Shown here: positions 11,054-22,578 of the stretch, piece by piece | How the letters are laid out: every line of letters starts with the position of its first letter | Numbering within the stretch: position 1 is the first letter of the stretch | Notes under the pieces: generated by a model | What the model was told of the DNA's origin: nothing | What the model saw: the letters and a program-made list of their open reading frames with translations, nothing else | Database searches by the model: none | Assembly: GCA_038049695.1 (NCBI GenBank) | Contig: CP142460.1 | Location: 36,924,001 to 36,988,000, forward strand | Direction: 5' to 3' | Source of the DNA: Cinnamomum chago | Taxonomy: Eukaryota > Streptophyta > Magnoliopsida > Laurales > Lauraceae | Length of the DNA: 64,000 bases | Translations under genes and position numbers: made by a program

Positions 11054-13861
11054 ATTGCACCATATAGAATGGCTCCGACAGAATTGGGGGAATTGAAGAC
11101 CCAGTTGCAAGAATTGTTGGACAAAGGTTTTGTGAGATCGAGTATTTCACCATGGGGAGCTCCAGTCTTGTTTGTTAAGAAGAAGGATGGTTCGATGAGA
11201 ATGTGTGTAGATTACAGAAGATTGAATCAAGTGACCATCAAGAACAAATACCCATTGCCAAGAATAGATGAATTGTTTGATCAATTGCAAGGTACATCAT
11301 ACTTTTCGAAGATTGATTTGAGATCCGGTTACCATCAGCTGAGAGTTAGAGAAGCAGATGTGTTGAAAACAGCTTTCCGGACAAGATATGGCCACTATGA
11401 GTTCCTAGTGATGCCATTTGGATTGACAAATGCACCGACAGTGTTCATGGCTTTGATGATATTTGCAGAGTATCTAGATCAGTTTGTAGTGGTGTTCATA
11501 GATGACATTTTGGTGTACTCTAAGACCAAGGAAGCGCATGAAGAGCATTTGAGGATAGCATTGCAACTCTTGAGAGAGAATCAGCTGTATGCAAAGCTTA
11601 ACAAGTGTGAATTTTGGCTGGACCAAGTAGTATTTTTGGGGCACATTATCTCAAAAGAAGGGTTGTCAGTGGATCCGTCTAAGATTGAAGCAGTAGTGAA
11701 TTGGGAAAGACCGAAGAATGTGACAGAAATTAGAAGTTTTCTGGGATTGGCAGGTTATTATCGGAGGTTTGTGCAAGGTTTTTCGTCGATTGCGTCACCA
11801 TTGACAAAGTTGACAAGGAAAAATGCACCATATGTGTGGACAGATCGGTGTGAAGAGAGTTTCCAAGAGCTAAAGAAGAGATTGACTACAGCACCAGTCC
11901 TTACTTTACCATCCGGGAGCGGCGGTTTTACCATTTTTACCGATGCTTCGAAGGTTGGACTCGATTGTGTGTTGATGCAAGAAGGAAAAGTGATTGCTTA
12001 TGGATCTCGATGGTTGAAAGATCACGAGAAGAACTATGCCACCCATGATTTGGAGTTAGCAGCGGTTGTGTTCGCGTTGAAAATGTGGAGACATTACCTC
12101 TATGGAGAACAGTTCTAAGTCCACTCCGATCACCGCAGCTTACAGTATCTGTTTTCACAGAAGGATTTGAACATGAGGCAGAGAAGATGGATGAAATATA
12201 TCAAGGACTATGATTTTCCAATCAAGTACCACCTGGGGAAAGCTAATGTAGTTCCCGATGCCTTGAGCAGGAAATCAGTAGGCTTGGCAAATCTAAATGG
12301 CACTTGTATCTTTGAGCAGTTTGAAGAATTGAGTATAGACCTACAGCCACTGAGGAAGGGTGTTTTGTTGGCTAACATGTCAGTGTCAGAACCTTCTTTC
12401 ATTCAGAAGATCAAGGATAGTCAGTTGCAAGATCCAGAGTTGGCCAAGATTTCAGAACATATAGCAGAACGTCCGGATTTTCGTAATGTTGATGGAGTTT
12501 TGTATTACCGTGACCGTCTATGTGTACCTAACCTTGAAGATTTGAGAAATGACATCATGGCTGAGGCTCACAATACGAAGTACTCTATGCATCCAGGCAG
12601 CACAAAGATGTATCAGAACTTGAAGGGCAGATTTTGGTGGAACAATATGAAGAGGGAAATTGCAGCGTTTGTCTCCCGTTGTATGACCTGTCAGTTGATT
12701 AAAGCAGAGCATCAGAGGCCCCCAGGATTGTTACAGCCGTTAGAGATTCCGGAGTGGAAGTGGGAGCACATTACCATGGACTTTATTTCGGGATTACCGA
12801 GGACTAGCAGAGGAAAGGACGCGATATGGGTCATTATGGACCGTCTCACCAAGTCAGCGCATTTCCTTGCTATGAAGACTGGGAAGAAGATGCACATGCG
12901 ACCTTTGGCAGAGTTGTTTGTCAGCGAGATCGTCAGTCGTCACGGGCAGCCAGTTTCTATCACATCTGACAGAGACAGGAGATTTGTCTCGAGGTTCTGG
13001 AAGACATTGCATGAGTCTATGGGTACGAGATTACAGTTCAGCACAGCTTATCACCCTCAGACAGATGGCCAGTCAGAGAGGACGATTCAGACTCTTGAGG
13101 ATATGCTCCATGCTTGTGTGTTAGACTTCAAGACTCAGTGGGATGAGACTCTACCGTTGTGTGAGTTTATTTACAACAACAGTTACCACTCGAGTATTGG
13201 GATGGCTCCTTTTGAGGCCTTGTATGGCAGAAGGTGTAGGACACCTGTTTGTTGGGAAGAAGTTGGCACTCGCAGTTTCCATGGACCGACTATTGTTAGT
13301 GAGAACAGCGACAAGATCAAATTGATTCAAGAGCGTCTGAAAGTGTCCCGGAGTAGACAGAAGAGCTATGCAGACTCCCACCGCAGAGATCTACAGTTTA
13401 AGGAAGGAGACAAGGTCTTCTTGAAAGTGTCACCTATAAGGGGAACGTTGAGGTTTGGACAGAAGGGCAAGTTATCACGGAGATACATTGGACCCTATGA
13501 CATTGTGAGCAAGATCGGTGACGTGGCTTATAGATTAGCCTTACCACCTGAGCTATCCGGCGTACACAACGTCTTCCATGTGTCTATGTTGAAGAAATAT
13601 GTTCCCGATCCTTCGCATGTACTCCGACATGAGCCATTAGAGATCAGAGAGGATGCTACCTATGTTGAGAAGCCCGTTGAGATCATCGATACAAAGGAAC
13701 AAGAGTTGAGGACTCGGACTATTCTGTGGGTAAAGGTTCTATGGGAGAATCATGGACCAGAAGAGGCAACGTGAGAATTACGAGATCAAGTGCAGAAGAA
13801 GTACCCACATCTTCTACCTGACGTGAGTCCTATGTTTCATTTGGAGGACCAAATGCCCTAA
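11054..13861 (+). pseudogene. Ty3/Gypsy chromovirus-type pol, 5'-truncated, two nonsense codons
   Basis: The frame enters at APYRMAP and runs through reverse transcriptase (MPFGLTN, catalytic FIDDILVYS), RNase H (FTDAS, then [11 protein letters not shown], then SDHRSL), and integrase. Integrase shows an HHCC zinc-binding segment (H..H..CMTC), then acidic residues in TMDFI, TSDRD and QSERT. A GPYD module and a chromodomain-like tail close it. An ochre stop at 12116-12118 splits RNase H just before its third acidic residue. An opal stop at 13772-13774 replaces a Trp in the tail motif EEATW, and the old stop is at 13859-13861. Two residues are missing near EYLDQF. Gag and protease are absent. 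The relic is otherwise well preserved, so inactivation is fairly recent. Confidence 0.93.
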
Positions 13862-13872
13862 GGGGTGGAGGA
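13860..13872 (+). other. Polypurine tract
   Basis: AAGGGGTGGAGGA directly precedes the LTR start TGTAAGACCCC at 13873. This is the plus-strand primer position in LTR retrotransposons and links the pol relic to LTR family A. Confidence 0.8.
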
Positions 13873-15512
13873 TGTAAGACCCCGACCCGAGTGAACCCGA
13901 TTAGTGCTAATTAAGTTGCGTGTTAGTGCTAAGCTTGATTAGTGATTTTGGCTAAGTTGGGCTTGGAATAGCTTTGATTCTAGTTTTGGGCTACTTTGAA
14001 TGCTTTGGTAACTAGTAGGGCCCTTTGGGGGTTCCTTTTCATGACATTGCACACGTTTGGGGATTTATCGGAGATTTTTACATTCATGGTTTTAGTCCCG
14101 TTTTATTGGTATTGTTATTTCATTCAACTTTCATGTTGATCCCGTGTCCATTTGAGATCCCGAAACCCGATTTCATAGCCTTGAGGGCAAAACAGTCATT
14201 GCACACAAAATCTGTACCCAAAACTTGACATTCCCGAAACCTGTGAAACATATACTTTTTGGAAACTAGGTATTTCGACGATCATTTCTTCCTTCTTCGT
14301 CGAATTCATTAGAAGCCCCGATAGAGATGATTTCAGCCCAATTAGATTGGTTAGTGGTGGAGCCCACTCCCTACTTGTTTATAAGGTGAACCTTTCCCTT
14401 CCATTTCCTTTTTCCAGCACAAGGGAGAAAAACCTAGGGTTTTCATTGCCTTCTTCTTCTTTCTTTTGCTTGCAATCACTAAACTCACCACCAATCTTGC
14501 ACAACTTGAGTAGTGGAGATCATCACCTTTTTCCTCATCACCCTAGCTCCCTATTGACACCGTTGCTAGAGAAAACCATTCATCACAAGACTTTCTTTGA
14601 GCTTACCATTGCCATTAGAGGACCTTGCAAGTAAGTATTTCCCTTCATCTTCTAGATTTGTGTTCCTTTGGCCTTAGAGAAGCTTCACCTTCATTGTTAT
14701 AAGGTTTCTTTGTTATTTCATTGTTTAACCATTTTAGGGTTTGTTTGTTTGGGGTTTTTGCTCATAGTTTGGATTCCTTGCTTGGAAGAGTATTAGAGCT
14801 TGATTTCATTGTTAGAAGACCCAAGGCAAGTGAATCTTTTGATTTTTATAAGCTTTCAATGATTTTGGGTATTTTCCATTCATGCCTATTTATTGCATTG
14901 GTTTGAAATAAATGTCCATGTTAGAGTTTGGTGGTGCATTTATGACTTATAAGTGTATTGGTGAATGTCATTTAATTCTCTTCTTGTTTGTACTAAATGT
15001 ACTCTATGGTGAAATGGTTTCCCTTTTCCTTTGTATGGAATGGGATGTGGATGGAAGAAGTGATGGAGTGAACACATAATGGGGTTTTGAAGAAGTGTAG
15101 ATAGAGGCATTGGAGGAGCTCTTAGCTCAATTTTATTGCAGGGACCAAGTGGAAGTGGGGAGAATGGTTTTGTGGAGGAGAAAGGGCTTAAATCTGAACA
15201 AAGTGGGTGATTCCCGCACCTGGCGGTCAGCCTGCGGTCACCCGGCGGCTAGCTGCCTGGTGACTGGCGGCTAACCGCCAGCTAGCCGAAATGTCACGGT
15301 TGCTTTTCCAGAGAGCACACTTCTCCACCTAAAAACTCGGTCAGCTCCACAATTAGCCAGCGGTTAACCGCCAGCTGACCGCACCTTGGTGGTTAGCTTT
15401 CCAGTAAGCTGCATTTTGGCAGCCCGCCGCGGTTAGCCAGCGGCTAGCCGCCCATCCCAGCGGCGGCTGACCGCCAGGTGACCGAAATTTTCCCAAGTTT
15501 CGCAGAGCTCCT

Positions 15513-15544
15513 CGCTCGAGCGAACTCTCCGGTTCGCTCGAGCG
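15513..15544. repeat. Perfect 13-bp inverted repeat in LTR A copy 2
   Basis: CGCTCGAGCGAAC, a 6-base loop, then GTTCGCTCGAGCG. It is equivalent to 3672-3703, with one base pair changed in both arms. Confidence 0.85.
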
Positions 15545-16205
15545 CTGAGCTTTGTCGGTCAAAGGAGATTCACTAGGCATTGTATGAGGCCATTCGAGAA
15601 AGAAACCATATCACGAAGATGTCATTCGAAGTTTTGAAAATTCAAAGTGTATAAGGAGCCCGGAATGTCTTCAAACTCAAGGAGTACCAAGTTATCATTA
15701 CAATCGACATACGGGACCCCTATTCACCTTAAACAAATCTTGAAACCAGTATTTTAACCGAAATTGTTATAGTTCATTGTTTCACTTCATTCCAAGATTT
15801 GTATTATATGATTTGTTTTCCTGAAAGCATGATAGTTACACTAGTAACAGTTATTTGTCCCGAAATGTATTGCCCGACATGAAATGACAGTGTGCCCTTG
15901 AGCACCCCCGTCTTGCTCGTCTATTATTGTACTTGATTTACTTGCATATGTCCCGATTTGTTATTTGACCTATGAGTCGGCATCACTAAGCTTGGATACC
16001 TTGTCGGTTTGATCCACCGACTTGGAGATCCCTCTCCCGTCTCGCCAGCTGCAGTTTGGATCCAGATACCCGGTCTATTACCGTGGTCCCGCCCCGATAC
16101 CCGATTAGCTACCGTGGTCCCGTCCCGTATATTTATATTGTATATATGATTTGCGTTGAATCTCCTCACCTTGAGTGACTGAGATCAACGTCCCGTTATA
16201 CTGTT

Positions 16206-16219
16206 GTCACTTTAGTGAC
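16206..16219. repeat. Conserved GTCACTTTAGTGAC hairpin in LTRs
   Basis: A 5-bp stem with a 4-base loop. It is found at the matching place in all family-A copies, and a close version (CACTTTAGTGA) in family C near 62191. It precedes the conserved AGAGGACTTAGCTT segment. Confidence 0.7.
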
Positions 16220-16533
16220 AGAGGACTTAGCTTTATGTGATTGTCATCTTGTTAGTTCCCGATTCCTTGGTTACCTTATATGGTTTTACCTTATTTACCT
16301 GTTTTCTAACAAGTGATTTATCTACTCTATGAGAGTTCTTGTTTAAACAGATTTCTATGCTTTTCAAGGTATTCCCTTTATTATTATATGTTGTTGTATT
16401 CTTCTCATTCTCTTGCCAGACCGTCGTGTCTGACCCAATTGCTTTGGTACTCAGGTCCCGTTGCCGGTTTCCTTGAGGAGGAGCCAGAGGAGGCGGTAGG
16501 TGAGCCGCGACCTCTAGTCGAGTGGCGCGCTGA

Positions 16534-16552
16534 CGATGTCATGTAGACATCG
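16534..16552. repeat. Conserved CGATGTC-ATGTA-GACATCG hairpin
   Basis: A 7-bp stem with a 5-base loop near the LTR 3' end. In family E (44545-44563) both arms carry the matching change to CGACGTC/GACGTCG. Family C keeps the loop and a shorter stem. Confidence 0.7.
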
Positions 16553-16968
16553 GGTTGCTAAGAGAGGCGTAACATTTTGAGGGGAACTATTTAACCATTC
16601 ATTGGGTTATTGTTTTGTTTATATTGGCCTCTGGTGGCCTCTAATTTTGGGAAATGTAATTAAATGATCTTTTGTTAAAACTTGAACTACTTTTGGAAAA
16701 CATTTTATTGGTCATTACTCATTCTGATACAGTAATGATACTTGATGTTATTGTCTTCATGACTAAGGATAGTCTGACTATTTGATTTGCTACATGCTTC
16801 CGTACTTTATAGAAATGTTCATTTATGGTTGTGATATCCTCACCGCGGACACCTGTGGGAAATTAAATAAACGTATGTTATCATTTTAACAGATGTAATG
16901 TGGATCATCATTTAGTCCCGATCCCGGATCGGTTCCTTCGTGGGGGGGCCCGGTCCGTGGTCGCGACA

Positions 16969-19900
16969 CATACTTACTCTCGTAAACTTTGAATTTAACA
17001 TACAATAAGTATGACATGACCGAGGCCCGAGATTTGATTACTTCGGACAAACCTTGAGTCACGATCCATACTTACTCCCGTAAACTATGAATTTAACCGA
17101 GGTTAAATCGAAATCCACAAGGGATAAACAAACATTCATATTTGTCAAATGTACACTTTTACGAAAAAACACAATTATAAAGGTCCTTTACCAAAAGTAA
17201 AGTTCTATACATTTACATTCGCAATCTAAGTTTCATTTAACTATTCCTGCACATTCAAATACAATGCAGGTGACATCTATTTACATTTCAAAAATAACTA
17301 TAACAAAAGTTCTTTCAAAATATTCACAATTCAATTCGCACTCCGATTCATGTCCATTCAATCAATCCTCCTGGAGAAATCTGATTAGCCTCCTCCACAG
17401 GCAGTGCAGCCTCTGCAGGACCAGCATGGGCAATTGGGTCGCAATGTCATTAATAACACTATGAACATGACGGTTCAACAATGTATACACAAATCTATGA
17501 TAGTACATTCTATCCGTACACAATGAATCAGTTTATCAATTCTATAATCAATAACCAATCATAGACAATTCAAACCAATTACACTAACATGTACATTGGA
17601 GTCAAGTAATGACAATTACTAATTCGAAACTACAATAGTATAAATTCATTTCAGTTCTTCCAAAAGGAAGCATTCATTGTATTTGTAAACACAAATATTA
17701 GTCATTCATTGATATTCATTGAGTACTCTTCATTAAGTGACTTTTCATTCAATATTTGTGGGATCTACCAGTGTCTGGATCAGAGATCATGGCAATACCA
17801 CGGAGCTCCGAAACACCCCCAATCCATCTACTACAGTAGGATTGTTTTATATTCAATCATTAATTCATTTTAGCTCTATAACGAGCTTAAGAAACTACTA
17901 TGTAGTACCATACTTGGGAATCAACTCACTTCAAATGAATAACTTCCTAACCAAACATTTAGGTGAAATGTTCATTATCTAATGTACATATTATTCTGGA
18001 TGACATCCCTTTAATTGAAATTTGTACATTATGATATCCTTAGCTAACACCTATGAAGGTTAGATACAACACCATTAACACTAGCCTGAGTCAATAGACC
18101 TCAATTGACAATTTTCCTCAAATTCGATTACCTTATCGGTTGTAAGACCCCGACCCGAGTGAACCCGATTAGTGCTAATTAAGTTGTGTGTTAGTTCTAA
18201 GCTTGATTAGTGATTTTGGCTAAGTTGGGCTTGGAATAGCTTTTGATATAGTTTTGGGGATTTTTGATCGCTTGTGCTTAGTGGGGCCCTTTGGGGGTTC
18301 CTTTTTATTGACTTTGCATGCACTTGAGGATTTATCGGAGATTTTGCATTCATTATTTTAATCCCGTTTTTTTATATTGTTAATCCCTACAACTTTCATG
18401 TTGATCTCGTCCTCGTTCAAGACCCCGAAACCCGATTTTCATAGCCTTGAGGGCAAAACAGTCATTTCACACAAAAATCTGTACCCAAAACTTGATATTC
18501 CCGAAACCCGCGAAACATAGACTTTTTGGAAACTAGAAATTTTGACGATCATTTCTTCCTTCTTCGTCGAATTCATCCGAGGTCCCGAAAGAGATGATTT
18601 CAGCCACCCAAGTTCCTTTAGTAGTGGGACCCAACTCAATTGTTAACAAAGGGGAAGCCATTATCCCATTCACTTCATCCTTCTTGTTCCAGCACAACCT
18701 TTTGAACCTAGGGTTTTCCTTGCTTTTCTCTTCTTCTTCTTGCTTCTCCATCTCCAATCCACACCAAGAGTTCATCAATCTAGAAATGAAGATCACCAAC
18801 CTCTCCCTCATCTTGCAAGCTTCATCTTGATACCATTTTTGGAGAAATCTTCCAACCTTGAGATCTTCTTTGAGCTAGTTCTCCTCATTTGAAGGTCATC
18901 CAAGTAAGTGATCATTCCCATCTTCTAGATTTGTTGTCTCCTAGCCCTTGAGAAGCTACATTTGCATTATTGTAACTTCTTTCATTTTCATTCTTTGTGT
19001 AACCCATTTTAGGGTTTGTTTTGGGGGTTTTTTTATTGTAGCTTGGATTTGAGCTATAGAGGTGATTTGAGGCTTGTTTTCAGCTAGCTTGGACTTGAGG
19101 CAAGTGAATGATTGGGTGTTTTAAGTTTTAAATGGTTTGGTGAAGCATTTTTAGATTTACATGCTTTCATTAATTGCTTTTATGGGTGAAATAAATGATC
19201 TTATTGCATCTTGATAGCCTCATTTAATGTCTTGGAAACATGTGTTTAAGTCATCTTGTTTATAGTTCTATGTGGTGGTTTATGTGTTGGAAGGAAAGGA
19301 AAAAGGGGAGAAAAATCAAGTTTCCCGGACCTGCTATACGCCCAGGTCCGATCGATCGGACATGCAGGCCGATCGATCGGACTGTCGTTAACTGTAAGGC
19401 TTTTCGAGCCGATTGATCGGAACTGCCCATAACTGGACTCAGTTTGAGTCCAGTGAAATTTGATATTGTTTTTTTTGGAAACAATTGTGCTTTCTATGAG
19501 TCCTAGGGGTATTTACATTAGTGTTAAGACTAATTATGCCCTAATCTAAGGTCTTCAAGACTAGGGAACTAAAAGAAAAGAATGGTGATGAACTAGGCAC
19601 TAATTCTTGGTTCTAGGTGGGACCTTGGCTACCCTCCTTGGACTCATTTGACCATATGTGAGGGCGTCTTGAGCCGATGCTCTTCACGGTTGGTTCGGAT
19701 GCATCGAAGTTCAATCTATTTCAATCTAGAACGGGATGGAACGACACGATATTTTCTTCATATCTAAACGCAAGGTCTATTTCCTTGGGTATCGCGAATT
19801 CTATTCCTTTCGGTGACTGAGTAGGTTGCTCGATGGTTCCGGGTTAACATCGTACTTAGGATGGACCGTTTATAGTCCTGATCTTCCATGGTAATACCTA

Positions 19901-22578
19901 GTTCTAACCATAAACTCATGTTAAGTTTTAAAAATCGTAAAAGTGCATAAGGAGCCCGGAATGTCTTCAAACTCAAGGAGTACCAAATCATTTCAATAAT
20001 CGACATACGGGACCCCTATTCACTTAAATAGATCTTGAAATCAATATTTTTCCTGGAATTGTAATAGTTCATTATATTTCTTCATTTCCAAGATTTACAC
20101 TACATGAGTTGTGTTCCCGAAAAGCATGATAGTAACATTGACTTGTCCCGAAGAGTATTGCCCGACACGAAATGTAAGTTATGTACTTGAGTATACTAGC
20201 CCCGCATGTTTATTGCATTTGCATTTGATTTACTCGTTCTGGTCTCGATTTGCTATTTAACCTATGAGTCGGCATCACTAAGCTTGGATACCTTGTCGGT
20301 TTGATCCACCGACTTGGAGATCCCTCTCCCGTCCCGCCAGCTGCAATTTAGATCCCGATACCCGGTTTATCACCGTGGTCCCGTCCCGATACCCGGTTCG
20401 CTGTCGTGGTCCCGTCCCGTATATTTATATTGTATATATGATTTATGTTGATTCTCCCCACCTTGTGTGACTGAGATTAACGTCCTGTTATACCGTTGTC
20501 ACTTTAGTGACAGAGGACTTAGCTTTATGTGATTGTCATCTTGTTAGTTCCCGTTTTCCTTGGATACCTTATATGTTTTATCTTGTTTACTTGTTTTCTA
20601 GCAAATGATTTATCTACTTTATGAGAGTTCTTGCTTAAACAGATTTCTATGCTTTTCAAGATATTTCAGTCATTATATGTTGTTGTATCCTTTCACTCTC
20701 TTGCCAGACCGTCGTGTCTGATACATTTGCTTTGGTACTCAGGTCTCGTTGCCGGTTTCCTTGAGGAGGAGGTAGTAGGTGAGCCGCAACCTCTAGTCGA
20801 GTGGCGTGCTGACGATGTCATGTAAACATCGGGTTGCTAAGAGAGGCGTAACATTTTGAGGAGGACTAATTAACCATTCTTTTGGGTTATTATCTTGTTA
20901 TATTGGCCTTTGTTGGCCTCTAGTTTTGGGAATTGTAATTAAATGTCACTTGTTAAACTTTAACTTACTTTTGGGAAACATGCTGTAGATCATTGCTCAT
21001 TCTGATACAGTATTTATACCTAATGTTAATGCTTTCATGGCTAGAGATAGTCTAACTATTTGGTTTGCTACATGCTTCCGCACTTAAAAGAAATATTCAT
21101 TGATGGTTGTGATATCCTCACCGCGGACACCTGTGGGAAATTAAATAAATGTATGTTAATCATTTTTATAGATGTTGTGGTTTTATGACTCTAATGTCCC
21201 GACTCCGGATCCGTTCCTTCGGAATTCCCGGTCCGGGGTCGCGACATCGGTTACCTGTCGGTTAACTGAATTCTGGAATATGTCTAACTGAACCACAAGT
21301 CAATTAGCTTTCCAGAACCTTGCCATTTCTGACAATTATCACAATTCGGTCACCTATTCGGCTGGCTAAATCTCAAGTTTGGCTAGCCAAACCCATTTCG
21401 GAGAACTTTCGATCAGCTTTCTAGAAGCTTAACTTCTGATAGAAAATCCTGACAAAAACTACGGTCACCTTGCGGTCACCCTTCGGCTGGCCGAATTCAC
21501 GAATTCGGTTAACTGAAAATTATCGGTCAGCTCACGGTCAACTCTTTAGAAGCTGAACTTTTCTATGAAAATCAACCCAAATAGGTTAGTCAACAGTTCA
21601 GCTAACCGAACCGCTCCTAGAACTTCAGAGTTTTTTAGTCCGAAACTTCAGAATTTCTGAAGTGAAATTATGAATTTGAACTCATTGAGTTCTAACAACT
21701 TCCATAACGTCCTAAATCATTCGAAATGCATATACTTGCCTCTTTTGGAGATCAATTGACAAAAGCCTATTTGTTAGCTTGGCTTTGAGATAAAATCCCC
21801 AAATTGAAACCCTTTTTAAACCTAAAAATCAAAATCCATTTAAACATAGGATTTTCTATGAGCTATATGTGCTAGAAACCACTCCTAAACAACAATAGTT
21901 ACTGAAAGTTTTGTAGATACAACTAACTACTTGCTTATAGTTTGTGGAGAGAAGATTGAGATCCTCTCCTAACTCTAACTCCAAAAGAATGAAGACAACT
22001 TGAGAAAGGAGATGAAGACGATGAAGTCCTCTTCAAACACACATGCAAAGCTCCAACCTTGACACTTGATGAAGAAAATGGAAGGAGGAAAAAAGGGAGT
22101 CTAGGGTTTCCTCTTCAGTTCTCTTGGGCTAGAAAATGAGTGAATGGGCTCATTAAAGTTCATTCCAGTCCCTTATAAGGGAACTATTGCACTTAAGCCC
22201 ACCATCACTTCTCTATTTACAATTTGAGTCAAATGAAAGGTCATTTGGTCCAATTTACGTCGAATGAACTTAAGTCTATTATGAAAGTTAATGTACTCTT
22301 TGAGATACACGCGTTAGTATCAAGAGTGTCCGTATTCGACGAAATACCTGAAAATCCATATTTACGAAAAAGCTCTTGTTTTCCTTTGTTTGATTCTAAA
22401 ACCAATTCAATCAGTTCAATCTCATTCATTATCATTCCATTAAGCCCAAATCAATCACTTGAGGTTAATTCAATTTCATTTGGTCACTAACCATCATTAT
22501 CTTAATTAAACATAGTTAATTAGCATTAATTCTAATCAATTAGAGTTAATCTTGATTAACTCGAGACGGGGTGTAACA
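16969..22578 (-). mobile_element. Long LTR, family G, minus strand, interrupted by LTR A copy 3
   Basis: The right end at 22578, read on the minus strand, starts TGTTACACCCCGTCTCG, a typical LTR terminus. Because LTR A copy 3 is flanked by an exact duplication, 16969-18140 and 21252-22578 were contiguous. The minus-strand reading has the same layout as families A and C: a CCCTTATAAGGG promoter box near 22180, a leader with the complement of CCCTAGG, a cassette of GGTTAACTG, GGCTAGCC and GGTCACC words (21250-21560), and a GGAGGAGGC segment near 17380. The left end is lost at the junction with LTR A copy 2. A short direct repeat CATACTTACTC occurs at 16969 and about 17067. Confidence 0.55.
18141..21246 (+). 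mobile_element. Solo LTR, family A copy 3 (3106 bp)
   Basis: It starts TGTAAGACCCCGACCC, ends GGGGTCGCGACA, and has exact 5-bp duplications TCGGT (18136-18140 and 21247-21251). It matches the other family-A copies at both ends. Its cassette differs: GTCCGATCGATCGGAC at about 19346 and two further GATCGATC-like words. The segment 19440-19930 is also unlike the other copies. It contains no coding region. Confidence 0.92.

Larger units (their letters stand above)
13873..16968 (+). mobile_element. 3' LTR of the Gypsy element, family A copy 2 (3096 bp)
   Basis: It starts TGTAAGACCCCGACCC and ends GGTCGCGACA. It follows a pol relic and polypurine tract, so it identifies family A as the LTR of a chromovirus-type Ty3 element. 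It shares with the other copies a promoter region, a palindrome cassette (15210-15560), a conserved block around 15645-15690 (CATAAGGAGCCCGG or a close variant), hairpins at 16206-16219 and 16534-16552, and a CACCGCGGACACCTGTGGG block near the end. No 5' LTR of this element is in the window. Confidence 0.93.
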
